Source: Bacteroidales bacterium UBA6229 (GTDB taxonomy: Bacteria; Bacteroidota; Bacteroidia; Bacteroidales; F082). Taken from it: 27,502 bases of DNA. Below are positions 7,577 through 16,712 of this stretch, in pieces; positions within the stretch are counted from its first letter, which is position 1, and each line of letters begins with the position of its first letter. The stretch is from assembly GCA_002440975.1 (NCBI GenBank), contig DJWN01000008.1, positions 1 to 27,502 of the forward strand. The letters run 5' to 3'. The translations under genes were made by a program, and so were the position numbers. The notes under the pieces were generated by a model. It was given only the letters and a program-made list of their open reading frames with translations. It searched no databases and was not told the origin of the DNA.

Positions 7577-10500
7577 ATTTTAAGGGACAAAATTATCAAA
7601 AAAAAGATCAGAAATAGTTTCCTGGCTCTGCTGATGGTGCTGCTGGCACTGCCGGTAAGCATTTACGTTTCTATTCGCGACCCTTTTGTGCAAAATTATC
7701 TGGCCCGGCTGGCCTCCGGATATCTGTCTGAACAGTTGGAAACCCGCATCCTGATTAAAGGATTTTTCATTGACCTCGATCTTTCGCTTACAATTAAGGG
7801 TTTTGAGGCTTACGACCAAAAGGCGAACCTGATGTTTGCAGCTCCATATCTGAGAGTGAGTATGATCCCCCAGGATTTGAATAAGGGGCTGCATATACGC
7901 AAGCTTGTGCTTGGGAAGCCCTATGCTTCACTCGTTAAATATGAAAATGAGGAAGATTTAAACCTTCAGTTTTTTATGGATTATTTTGCTGGCGAATCAG
8001 CAGATACAGCAGTAAAAGTGCCAACGGGCGATTTTCAATTAAGGATTGATCACATACAGATCAGCCAGGGACAGTTTCAGTTTTGGGATCAGAACAAAGA
8101 CAGCCCCGGAGCCGAAGGAATGGACTATAGCCATTTATATATCAAAGACATAAGGCTATCGGCTACTGATATCTTGCTGATTGGCGACAGTATTTATGCT
8201 GACATTCGAAGGCTTAAAGCCACAGATACCAGTGGGATTGCCTTGGAGGACCTGCATGGGACTTTCGTGTCGGGGCCTAAGGCAACGAAAGCTTCCGGTA
8301 TGGAACTGGTCACTTCAAATACAAGCCTCAATCTGGATCTGGAGTTTAGCTATGAATCTTATGCCGATTTTCTTGATTTTGTTGAGAAAGTGCAAATTGA
8401 TGCAAGTATCAGGCCTTCAAAGTTATACATGGCTGATATCGGCTTTTTTGCACCGGTGATGTTCGATATGAAAAATGATGTTAGTCTGGCAGGAGACATC
8501 AGCGGTACTGTAGCCAATTTTTCTACACGCGACTTTAGTTTTCAAGTGGGTAACAACACCAGTTTTGTTGGCAATTATAGTATCAATGGCTTACCCGATT
8601 TTTTTAACAGCTATATGGAGCTTGATATTGACCGGCTGCGGGTTAATGCCGATGATCTGGCGGCCTTTTCGCTGCCCGGAAATACACGTATTACAATTCC
8701 TGAACAATTGAAAGCAGCCGGCAACACTGTTGTAAGAGGCACTTTTAAAGGTAAGCCGGATGACTTTTTGGCTAATGCCAGGATTAGTACCGAAGCGGGC
8801 TCCCTGCAATCAGACCTGCGTCTGTTCAGGGATAAGCAATCCAATGAAATTAATTATGAAGGATATCTGCTAACAGACGAACTGCTTATTGGTCGCTTGC
8901 TAGAGACAGACCAGATTGGCAGCCTTTCGATGAATGCAAGGATAAAAGGAAGCGGTTTAGCAAAGGAAACAGCTAATATAAGCGTCGATGGTGTATTGCT
9001 ACGCCTTGACCTGCTGGGTATTCCTTATCGGCAGATCATGCTGAATGGCGAAATGACCGGACAGCGTTACAATGGTTTTTTGAGTGTGAATGACGAAAAA
9101 TTAAAGCTTGAATTTAACTGCGAAATTGATCTTGAGCATGAGATACCGGTGATGGATTTTACGGCCGAAATAGAACATGCTGATCTGTATGGCATGAACC
9201 TGTTGAACACTGATACAATCATGCATATCAAAACGAGTGTCAGAGCTAACTTCACGGGTTTTAGGCCAGACGAGCTGGTGGGTTTGTTGCATGTAAGCAA
9301 TACCGAATTCATTGATAGCAGAGGAAGTTATCAGATGGATTCGTTGGTACTAAAAGCATCTGATGTAGCACTGCTCGGAAAGCGGTATGAGTTGACTACC
9401 GACTTTTTTGAATTTGAACTGGGAGGTCAGGTACATTTTGCCACTTTGCCTGATGCCGTTAATAATAATATCAACCGTTATATCCATATTCCGGGCGTTA
9501 TGGAAGATGATAAAGAGCTGCCCGACCAGGACTTTTTTATGAGTCTCAATTTTTGGGATACAGAAACACTTACCCGTTTGCTTAGCCCTGGATTATCGCT
9601 GGCCCCCGGAACTGCAACCAGCGGGGTGTTTACGACTAACCGCAACGATCTGGATCTTACTTTCAGGTCGCCCTATATCGCTTTTGGTGATTTTAAAATG
9701 AAAAATATCTACATCAGGAACACCAGCGATCGTAAACAGGCAGCACTGGACCTAAGCCTTTCGGAGTTTGTTTTTCGTGATTCTACCCGATTCGATACAA
9801 CAGTGCTCGGAATTCAAAGCCCACACTTAAGTATTTTGGTAAGAAATGACAGCCTGATATCCAAGCTTCGCTGGAGCGACAGATTGGAACCTTCTCGAAA
9901 TAAAGGTGTTATCAATGCAATTTTTTTACCGGATAGCATTTATGGGGGTACCTTACGGATAACTCAATCGGATCTGATTGTGAATGATTCGGTTTGGCAG
10001 TTGGCCGAGAATAATCAAATACTTTTCAACAAAGAATATACTGCTGTGTCCAATCTCCGGCTCGATGTGGGACATCAATTTATCAGCCTCGATGGTAAGT
10101 TGCCTGTCAACGAAGCTGATACCCTCGACATAAGGTTTAGCAACTGGAATATCTCCCATTTCGACCTTATCACATTAGGTTTTGGGGTTGATCTGGATGG
10201 GATTATTTCGGGTGAGTTGCAATTGGCCAACCTGGTTCACCAGCCGGCATTCTTTTCTAATCTGCATCTTTCGGGACTACATCTGAATGCTGAAAAATTG
10301 GGCGATGCCCGTATCATCAGCAGTTGGAACAATACCGACGAATCAATTTATCTGAATGCACAGATTATCAATGTTGGAAATGTTTCTACAAGTCGAATGC
10401 TTAATCTGACCGGATTTTATTATCCAACCCGGGAGGATGACAATATGTTTTTTGACCTGAATCTGGAGAACTTCAGGCTGAGGACTTTAAATTCCTTTCT

Positions 10501-12049
10501 GGTCGGTGTCCTGAGTAATATTGAAGGTTTGGCGAGTGGCACTTTTAAAGTTAGGGGAGCCCTCAAGCAGCCTGAGCTTACCGGCGAGCTTGATCTTTAT
10601 CGAACAGCTTTTAAAGTTGATTATCTCAATACGGTGTATTCGCTGCAACATAAATTTATTTTCGAAAAGGACAGAATCGCCTTTCAGGATATGATGCTTT
10701 ACGATACAACCGGAAACAAAGCCATTGTGAGTGGTGAGGTGAGTCATCAGTATCTGTCCGGTTTCCGATTCAGGCTCAGGATGGATCCTGATTCATTTAT
10801 TGCGCTCAATACCACCCGTGAAATGAATGAGCTGTTTTATGGGTCAGCAGTTGTTACTGGTGATGTGCAGATAACCGGACCACTCAACGACATCAACCTG
10901 GCAATAAATGCTGCTACCAACCGCGGTACAAGATTGTTTATTCCCTTGAATAATAGTGCTTATGTGAGTGATCACGACTTTATAGTTTTCGTAGCTCCCC
11001 CGAGCGAAGAAGCCGAAGCTGCTGCCACAAAAACTGCACTGCCAAAACCGGCTAAGAACTTCAACTTCAGCCTTAATGCCACGGTAACACCTGATGCTGG
11101 TTTGCTGATTTACCTGCCTTATAATATGGGTGATCTGGCGGCACGTGGAAGTGGCAATATCAGGATGGGTGTGAATGCAGCAGGCGATTTCACCTTGTTG
11201 GGTGATTATCGGGTGGAGTCGGGGCAGTTTAATTTTGTGTTCGAAAACCTGGTTCGCAAACGCTTTGAGCTGCTCGAAGGCGGCCGTATCTCCTGGACCG
11301 GTGATCCGCTTGATGCCGAACTGGACGTAAAAGGTTTATATCGTGTTAAAACTTCACTAGGCTCATTAGGTATTGTGCTCGATTCCAGCTCATCTATCCG
11401 CAACAGGGTGAATGTGGATTGTATCATCCAGCTCAAAAATCAATTGTTTAATCCGGATATCAGCTTTAGTATCAGATTGCCAAATGCTGATGACGATACC
11501 CGCCAGATGGTATTTTCTGTTTTGGATACTACCAATACTGCCCTGATGACACAGCAAATGATTTCGCTGCTGGTGTTGGGTAGTTTTAGCTATGCCGGTG
11601 GAAGCACTGCAAATTTAGGAAGCTCCTATATCAATGTGATCAGCAACCAGTTGAGTAGCTGGCTTTCGCAAATCAGTAAGGATTTTGATGTGGGGCTGCA
11701 CTACAAACCAGGCGATGAGCTTTCGAACGAGGAGCTGGAGGTGGCACTGTCAACACAACTTTTTAACGACCGTGTGACAATTGATGGCAATTTTGGTATG
11801 ATCAATAATACCACTACCACTCAAAATGCCAGTAATATTGTGGGAGATGTGGATATTACCGTAAAAATTACTAAAGATGGAAGACTTAGAGCCAAAGCTT
11901 TTAACCATTCCAATGTAAACTCCTATTATTACTACAGCAACTTCGACAACTATGCGCCTTATACTCAGGGCATCGGATTGTCGTATCGTCAGGAATTTGA
12001 TAGTTTTGGCGAGCTGTTCCGCAGAAAGAAAAAACGAAACACCAATTAA
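7577..12049 (+). CDS. tamB: TamB-like translocation/assembly module protein (AsmA-like superfamily)
   Basis: A very long (about 1490 residues) inner-membrane-anchored, periplasm-spanning protein of the TamB type. This family is linked to outer-membrane assembly and, in recent work, to phospholipid transport between membranes. An N-terminal basic patch and hydrophobic anchor (KIIKKKIRNSFLALLMVLL) is followed by RDPFVQNYLARLASGYLSEQL, as in other Bacteroidota TamB proteins. Repetitive beta-rich sequence follows, then a C-terminal TamB domain with ALMTQQMISLLVLGSFSY and a final barrel-like segment. The start is uncertain. No ATG, GTG or TTG lies in frame between the tsaD start and 7634, so the coordinate given is the first in-frame ATT. 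A reading from the ATG at 7463 would overlap tsaD by 108 bases and is unlikely. It is followed after 7 bases by the T9SS protein. No Omp85 partner is in the window. Confidence 0.88.
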   Translation: MLRDKIIKKKIRNSFLALLMVLLALPVSIYVSIRDPFVQNYLARLASGYLSEQLETRILIKGFFIDLDLSLTIKGFEAYDQKANLMFAAPYLRVSMIPQDLNKGLHIRKLVLGKPYASLVKYENEEDLNLQFFMDYFAGESADTAVKVPTGDFQLRIDHIQISQGQFQFWDQNKDSPGAEGMDYSHLYIKDIRLSATDILLIGDSIYADIRRLKATDTSGIALEDLHGTFVSGPKATKASGMELVTSNTSLNLDLEFSYESYADFLDFVEKVQIDASIRPSKLYMADIGFFAPVMFDMKNDVSLAGDISGTVANFSTRDFSFQVGNNTSFVGNYSINGLPDFFNSYMELDIDRLRVNADDLAAFSLPGNTRITIPEQLKAAGNTVVRGTFKGKPDDFLANARISTEAGSLQSDLRLFRDKQSNEINYEGYLLTDELLIGRLLETDQIGSLSMNARIKGSGLAKETANISVDGVLLRLDLLGIPYRQIMLNGEMTGQRYNGFLSVNDEKLKLEFNCEIDLEHEIPVMDFTAEIEHADLYGMNLLNTDTIMHIKTSVRANFTGFRPDELVGLLHVSNTEFIDSRGSYQMDSLVLKASDVALLGKRYELTTDFFEFELGGQVHFATLPDAVNNNINRYIHIPGVMEDDKELPDQDFFMSLNFWDTETLTRLLSPGLSLAPGTATSGVFTTNRNDLDLTFRSPYIAFGDFKMKNIYIRNTSDRKQAALDLSLSEFVFRDSTRFDTTVLGIQSPHLSILVRNDSLISKLRWSDRLEPSRNKGVINAIFLPDSIYGGTLRITQSDLIVNDSVWQLAENNQILFNKEYTAVSNLRLDVGHQFISLDGKLPVNEADTLDIRFSNWNISHFDLITLGFGVDLDGIISGELQLANLVHQPAFFSNLHLSGLHLNAEKLGDARIISSWNNTDESIYLNAQIINVGNVSTSRMLNLTGFYYPTREDDNMFFDLNLENFRLRTLNSFLVGVLSNIEGLASGTFKVRGALKQPELTGELDLYRTAFKVDYLNTVYSLQHKFIFEKDRIAFQDMMLYDTTGNKAIVSGEVSHQYLSGFRFRLRMDPDSFIALNTTREMNELFYGSAVVTGDVQITGPLNDINLAINAATNRGTRLFIPLNNSAYVSDHDFIVFVAPPSEEAEAAATKTALPKPAKNFNFSLNATVTPDAGLLIYLPYNMGDLAARGSGNIRMGVNAAGDFTLLGDYRVESGQFNFVFENLVRKRFELLEGGRISWTGDPLDAELDVKGLYRVKTSLGSLGIVLDSSSSIRNRVNVDCIIQLKNQLFNPDISFSIRLPNADDDTRQMVFSVLDTTNTALMTQQMISLLVLGSFSYAGGSTANLGSSYINVISNQLSSWLSQISKDFDVGLHYKPGDELSNEELEVALSTQLFNDRVTIDGNFGMINNTTTTQNASNIVGDVDITVKITKDGRLRAKAFNHSNVNSYYYYSNFDNYAPYTQGIGLSYRQEFDSFGELFRRKKKRNTN
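7588..7595 (-). promoter_or_regulatory. -7 promoter element for tsaD-dgt
   Basis: On the minus strand TAATTTTG matches TAnnTTTG exactly, 18 bases upstream of the tsaD start. The -33 region is weak (TTTC at a plausible distance). It lies inside the 5' end of the divergent tamB-like reading frame. Confidence 0.5.
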
Positions 12050-12056
12050 TCATAAC

Positions 12057-13124
12057 ATGAAAAAATCAATTTTACTTTTAATAGTATCGCTTGGATTTGT
12101 TTTATCACACGCACAAATCACGGTTACCTCTGCCGATATGCCATCTGTTGGTGATACGGTGCGAACCAGCATTGCCTTTGAAACGAATTCCTATGATTTT
12201 TCGCGAACCGGCGAAGATTTTAACTGGAATTTTGGTGATCTGATTCCAGTGAGCCAGCGAGTGGATACTTTTCTGGCTGTTACTTCAACGCCGGTGGTTT
12301 TTTGGCCATTTTTCCTAAGCAGTGCCGACCTGGTAAATACATTCAATCCTGCAACATTGTTTCCCGGACTGCCCGAGACCAGGGCTTTTCGTTTTTTAGA
12401 GAATAGCAGCAGCCGATATCAGGATTTAGGATATGGACTGATTTATGAAGGAACCCCTATTCCGTTGAAGTTTAATAATCCGGACGAATGGTATCAGTTT
12501 CCGATGAATTATGGTCAAGCCTATTCAGATGAAGCTGCGCTCGAAATGGCCTTGCCTGGCGTAGGCTATGTGCTTATCGAGCGGAGCCGGCAAAACACCA
12601 TTGATGGCTGGGGAAGTCTTACAACACCTTATGGCACCTTCGAAGTGCTGCGCTATAAGTCGGAGGTGTCTGAATATGACAGTTTGGAAATGAATGGGAT
12701 AGGTCAGGGAATATTTCGCGATTATACTGAATACCATTGGCTTGCTCAGGGAATGGATGTCCCTTTGCTACAAGTTACTATGGATGAAGTGTTTGGCAAT
12801 ATGGTTGTTTATCGCGATTCGGCCCGGACAATCAGCGTTGGGATGCCTGAAAGACTGATTGTAACCTCAGAACTATCAATTTTTCCTAATCCGGTAACAC
12901 AATCTGCAACTTTCAGGCTCGATTCAAAAACTGCTGCCACAGCCTGGCTGTCAGTTTTCGATCAGCAGGGAAGGCTTGTTTTTAGGGAGGTAATAGGTTT
13001 AACACAAGGCGAAAACCTCCTAATTTTTGATGCAAAACAACAATTGAAAACAAAAGGACTTTACACCGTGCAAATCACAGGTAAGGGTGTACATGCTGTT
13101 GGCAAAATGCTTGTGCCTGAATGA
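12057..13124 (+). CDS. Secreted protein with type IX secretion C-terminal sorting domain
   Basis: A 355-residue exported protein. The signal peptide is MKKSILLLIVSLGFVLSHAQ, probably cut after SHA. The body (about 20-270) has no domain I recognise. The C-terminal 80 residues form a type A sorting domain of the Por/type IX system: the marker SIFPNPV, a central VFDQQGRLV and a closing GLYTVQI strand followed by a short tail. It would therefore cross the outer membrane and be released or attached at the surface. I start at 12057, since the longer frame from 11952 runs inside the tamB-like gene. It begins 7 bases after that gene and its stop overlaps the next start (ATGA), so the three genes form one operon. 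Confidence 0.9.
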   Translation: MKKSILLLIVSLGFVLSHAQITVTSADMPSVGDTVRTSIAFETNSYDFSRTGEDFNWNFGDLIPVSQRVDTFLAVTSTPVVFWPFFLSSADLVNTFNPATLFPGLPETRAFRFLENSSSRYQDLGYGLIYEGTPIPLKFNNPDEWYQFPMNYGQAYSDEAALEMALPGVGYVLIERSRQNTIDGWGSLTTPYGTFEVLRYKSEVSEYDSLEMNGIGQGIFRDYTEYHWLAQGMDVPLLQVTMDEVFGNMVVYRDSARTISVGMPERLIVTSELSIFPNPVTQSATFRLDSKTAATAWLSVFDQQGRLVFREVIGLTQGENLLIFDAKQQLKTKGLYTVQITGKGVHAVGKMLVPE

Positions 13125-16100
13125 AAAATCTGAAGGTATATAAGTCGTCTGCTGGTTCGGGGAAAACCTTCACACTGGTGCTCGAATATCTGGCTCTGGT
13201 GTTGCACGATCCAATCAATTACAGGCGGATTTTAGCTGTTACCTTCACCAACAAAGCAGCTTACGAACTTAAGGATCGTATGCTTGAAGCATTACAGGCC
13301 ATTGCCACAGCCAAAGCGGATGATACCGTTACAAAAGTGATGCTGCCTTTTTTGATGATCCGGACGCAACTTGATAAGGCTGAGTTGCAGGAGCGTGCCA
13401 GCTGGGTTTTTCATCACATACTTCATCATTATCACGAGTTTGCGGTAAGCACGATAGATGCTTTTGTGCAGAAACTGGCCCGCACCTTTACGCGTGAGCT
13501 AAGCCTGCCAACTCAATATGAGATCCTGCTCGAAACAGAATTGCTGATCAGTTTAACCCGCGATCGAATCATTGCCTCCGTGGGAAAAGATCAGTTTGTA
13601 AGCCGTTTGATTTTGGATTTTATCAAAAAACAGCTTCAGGATGATGAGAATTGGCGCATAGAATCACGATTGAGTAAGTTTGTTAGCCAACTACTTGAGG
13701 AAGAAGCGTTTTTGCATGGCAAAGGAAATGAGCTTTCTGATCTGGAGTCAGTAAAAAAAGCAACAAAAACCATTCGTGAAACCCGTAAAACCTTACTGGA
13801 TAGGGCTAATCAGCTGGTTGATCAGATAGAGCAGTTGTTGGATCAAAATGAGGTGAGCCCTGATGAGCTGGCCAAAGGATCCAAAGGACTTCCGGTGGTG
13901 ATCAAGCGTATTCGTGAGGGCGATCTGGCTCATGCGTCTAAGGCTGGATTTTTCGTACAACCACCTGAAGTGGGTAAATGGGCCAAAACCAGTTTGCCAA
14001 AAGAAAAAGAAGCAGCAATACAAACGATTGAACCTGAGCTTTTACACGCCTTTGATAAGTTGAAAATTTATGTGGAGGAACATAAATCCCGTTTGACATT
14101 GTTTACCATGCTGGAGCGGAATTTACTCTCGTTTGCCTTGCAACAGCGCATCACAGAGGAGATGGAACTTTTGCGGAGAGAAACGAATGAGGTGCATATT
14201 TCTGAGTTTAACAAGCGGCTGTCCAAAACCTTATATGATGCATCCGTTCCTTATATTTATGAAAGACTAGGCGAACGCTACCGGCATTTTATGCTCGATG
14301 AGTTTCAGGATACCTCTATCTTGCAGTGGCAGAACTTTTTACCCTTAATTACCAATGGCCTTGCTGCAGGTAATTTAAGTCTTTTGGTTGGTGATGCCAA
14401 ACAGGCGATCTACCGCTTCCGCAGTGGTGAGGTGGAACAGTTTATCCGTTTGCCTGAAACTGAATTGCCGGATAATTCATTGCAGGCCAATGAAATGGCG
14501 TCAATACTGAAGCAGCAATATCAGGATTTTTCATTGGATACCAATTACAGGTCATTGCCCGAAATCGTGAAGTTTAACAATGCCTTTTTTAAGTCAGTTT
14601 CTTCTTTTTTATCAGCAGAATATCAGCAAGTTTACGAGCAGGTGGAGCAAAAATTTATTTCAAAGTCAGCAGCCGGATTTGTACAACTGGAATTACTGAA
14701 TGAAGATGATGGGCAGGAAGATACATATATGCAACAGCTCAGGGTTTCAGAGCTAATTGTCGAGCTGATTGATACAGGTTATAGCCCGGGCGATATCGTG
14801 ATTTTGACCCGGCAGAATGAACGGGGTGCTGACATGGCACGCTTTCTCACCTCACTAGGTTTTAGTGTGGTTTCGCCCGATTCGCTCCTGGTAAAAAATT
14901 CTGATAAGGTTCAGCTGCTTATTCACGCCCTGTATTTTTTGCTTAATCCGGCTGATGCAGTTATCGCCAGCGGACTCAGGTATTACCATGCCTTGTTAAA
15001 CCCATTGGTGACTAAAGAACAAATGGATCCAACGGCTTATTTTTCAAAGGAAGCAATGAGTCATGCGCAAATGGAGGGGGTATTCGGTTTGCCTGAAGGA
15101 TCGCTCAATCCGATTCAGCTCAACCATTACAGTATTTATGATTTTTGTGAGCATCTGTTGCGTCATTTTAAACTGAATAAAAATGCTGATGCTTATCTGT
15201 TGTTCTTTCTGGAGTCTGTTTTCCGCTGGCAAAATCAGGCCAAAGGTGGTCTGGGAGATTTTCTTCAATATTGGGAAGACAGCAAGCAGAAGCTGGCGGT
15301 GAAGCTTCCTGAAGATGACAAGTCTATCAGAGTAATGTCGATTCACAAAGCCAAGGGATTGGAGTTTCCGGTTGTAATTTATCCTTATGCCGCTTCCGGA
15401 TTTAGCCGAAACAACACAAAAAGTCATGCCTGGGTCGATCTTGAAGCCTTTAACATCCCGGGCCTTTATCAAGCCATGATAAGCGTTAATAAATCACTGG
15501 AGGGTACTGATTTTGAGGCACTTTATTTACAGGAGAGAAAGAAGAGTGAGCTGGATAGTCTTAATCTGATGTATGTGGCCTGCACGCGGGCTGTTGAGCA
15601 ACTTTTTGTGATCAGCAGTTACAAAGGAGAAGCTGCAAAAACATTCCAGTATCATTATCTAAAAGAATCGGGCGATTGGGTTGAGGGGAAAAACTGCTAT
15701 AGTTTTGGAAGCAATGAAGGCCTGCCACTAAAGAAAGCCACAAAGCATGACAGAAAACCTGCACCGAAGGAGGCAATCACGTCCAGAAACTGGCGTGATG
15801 CCCTCGAAATTGCCAGACCAGTCTCTTATGGAAAAGCCACCAAAGCCGTGCAATATGGCAACAAACTGCACGAAGTTTTGGCCCGGCTGCGCTATGCCGA
15901 TCAGCTTTCAGGAGTGCTCCAATGGAATGTTAATCAAGGTTTTCTTGATCTCTCAGAAGCTGAAAAGCTAGGTGTTATTTTTGAACAACTCGCAAAGGAT
16001 GAGAAATTGAAAAAAGCTTTTTTCCCTCCGGCAAAAATCAGGAATGAGGCTGAACTCCTGACAGATACGGGTGAGCTGTTGCGCCCTGATCGTATCGCTA

Positions 16101-16267
16101 TCCTACCTGAAAAAGTTATGGTGATTGATTATAAAACAGGTGAGCAGTCAAAGTCACATTTAAGTCAGATTTCGGCATACAAAAATGCCCTTCAGGAACT
16201 GTTCATACAGCCGGTCGAAGGGCATTTGGTCTATCTGACAGAAAGTCCAATCATAATCTCTGTTTAA
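13121..16267 (+). CDS. AddA/RecB-like UvrD-family helicase with PD-(D/E)XK nuclease
   Basis: A 1048-residue ATP-driven DNA helicase-nuclease for recombinational repair of double-strand breaks. Superfamily 1 motifs appear in order: Walker A SAGSGKTF (10-17), Walker B LDEFQD (392-397), VGDAKQAIYRFR, DTNYRS, motif V MSIHKAKGLEFP (739-750) and motif VI LMYVACTRA. The C-terminal nuclease has YGNKLHEVL (H917), then D990 in RPDRIAI and the D1003-Y-K1005 core in VIDYKTG, so the catalytic residues are present. The size and layout fit AddA-type subunits. Its usual AddB-type partner is not next to it. The start overlaps the preceding stop by 4 bases. The stop is one base from that of the opposing DUF2892 gene. 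Confidence 0.93.
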   Translation: MKNLKVYKSSAGSGKTFTLVLEYLALVLHDPINYRRILAVTFTNKAAYELKDRMLEALQAIATAKADDTVTKVMLPFLMIRTQLDKAELQERASWVFHHILHHYHEFAVSTIDAFVQKLARTFTRELSLPTQYEILLETELLISLTRDRIIASVGKDQFVSRLILDFIKKQLQDDENWRIESRLSKFVSQLLEEEAFLHGKGNELSDLESVKKATKTIRETRKTLLDRANQLVDQIEQLLDQNEVSPDELAKGSKGLPVVIKRIREGDLAHASKAGFFVQPPEVGKWAKTSLPKEKEAAIQTIEPELLHAFDKLKIYVEEHKSRLTLFTMLERNLLSFALQQRITEEMELLRRETNEVHISEFNKRLSKTLYDASVPYIYERLGERYRHFMLDEFQDTSILQWQNFLPLITNGLAAGNLSLLVGDAKQAIYRFRSGEVEQFIRLPETELPDNSLQANEMASILKQQYQDFSLDTNYRSLPEIVKFNNAFFKSVSSFLSAEYQQVYEQVEQKFISKSAAGFVQLELLNEDDGQEDTYMQQLRVSELIVELIDTGYSPGDIVILTRQNERGADMARFLTSLGFSVVSPDSLLVKNSDKVQLLIHALYFLLNPADAVIASGLRYYHALLNPLVTKEQMDPTAYFSKEAMSHAQMEGVFGLPEGSLNPIQLNHYSIYDFCEHLLRHFKLNKNADAYLLFFLESVFRWQNQAKGGLGDFLQYWEDSKQKLAVKLPEDDKSIRVMSIHKAKGLEFPVVIYPYAASGFSRNNTKSHAWVDLEAFNIPGLYQAMISVNKSLEGTDFEALYLQERKKSELDSLNLMYVACTRAVEQLFVISSYKGEAAKTFQYHYLKESGDWVEGKNCYSFGSNEGLPLKKATKHDRKPAPKEAITSRNWRDALEIARPVSYGKATKAVQYGNKLHEVLARLRYADQLSGVLQWNVNQGFLDLSEAEKLGVIFEQLAKDEKLKKAFFPPAKIRNEAELLTDTGELLRPDRIAILPEKVMVIDYKTGEQSKSHLSQISAYKNALQELFIQPVEGHLVYLTESPIIISV
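16183..16227 (-). terminator. Terminator of the DUF2892 gene, inside the helicase coding region
   Basis: A perfect 11-base inverted repeat, AAATGCCCTTC (16183-16193) and GAAGGGCATTT (16217-16227), with a 23-base loop. Read on the minus strand, the 3' arm runs into a short T tract (GGGCATTTTTG). It lies 42 bases beyond the DUF2892 stop codon, which suits a terminator for that gene, although it is embedded in the 3' coding part of the opposing helicase gene. Confidence 0.55.
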
Positions 16268-16268
16268 A

Positions 16269-16457
16269 TCAGGAAGTCTTTTTACCGGTATTGATTTTAA
16301 AGGGGACATAAAGCGGACAAAAATTAATTAAGGCCGTAAGGATTGGAATCAAACCAAGAAGTCCCCACCAACTTTGATAATAATAGCCAATGGCACCAAT
16401 GGCCAGGCCAATGATAATCCGGATGATGCGATCAGTAGATCCTACATTTTTTTTCAT
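16269..16457 (-). CDS. DUF2892 (YgaP-type) small membrane protein
   Basis: A 62-residue inner-membrane protein. It begins MKKNVGSTDRIIRIIIGLAIG, the typical DUF2892 start. Two hydrophobic segments follow (about 12-27 and 30-46) around YYQSWWGLLGLIPILTALINF, with the usual CPLY motif near the C-terminus. The same domain anchors YgaP rhodanese in other bacteria; stand-alone copies have no firmly known role. It has its own weak promoter and an apparent terminator within the convergent helicase gene. Confidence 0.92.
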   Translation of the reverse strand: MKKNVGSTDRIIRIIIGLAIGAIGYYYQSWWGLLGLIPILTALINFCPLYVPFKINTGKKTS

Positions 16458-16482
16458 AAGCTTTTGTTTTTTAAATGGTTTG

Positions 16483-16490
16483 TAAAATTA
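16483..16490 (-). promoter_or_regulatory. Putative -7 element of the DUF2892 gene
   Basis: On the minus strand TAATTTTA matches TAnnTTTG at all but the last base. A TTG lies 20 bases further upstream. The start codon is 25 bases downstream. Confidence 0.35.
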
Positions 16491-16543
16491 CTTGTAATAA
16501 ATGGATTTGTCAATCATTTAAGCCAACTTATACCTCCTCCTTA

Positions 16544-16599
16544 GAATTGGTTATTAAGCATAGGTCATCGAGCGACAGTCGAGATGCCCTTCGTGTGGT
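16544..16599. repeat. REP-like repeat, copy 1 of a direct doublet
   Basis: A 56-base sequence that recurs 98 bases later with a single mismatch (G16550 against A16648). Its core TCATCGAGCGACAGTCGAGATG can fold as an imperfect hairpin (CATCGA against TCG-AG-ATG). The core resembles the short palindromic repeats that are dispersed between genes in many Bacteroidota. Confidence 0.8.
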
Positions 16600-16641
16600 T
16601 TGAAGTAATATTAAACTTTTAAGCGATAACCGATCCTGCTC

Positions 16642-16697
16642 GAATTGATTATTAAGCATAGGTCATCGAGCGACAGTCGAGATGCCCTTCGTGTGGT
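16642..16697. repeat. REP-like repeat, copy 2 of a direct doublet
   Basis: Second copy of the 56-base unit, in the same orientation, ending 15 bases beyond the stop codon of the flippase gene. A 42-base non-repeated spacer separates the copies. It may shape the 3' end of the flippase transcript. No transposase gene is nearby. Confidence 0.8.
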
Positions 16698-16712
16698 CAA
16701 TTTAAACTAAAG

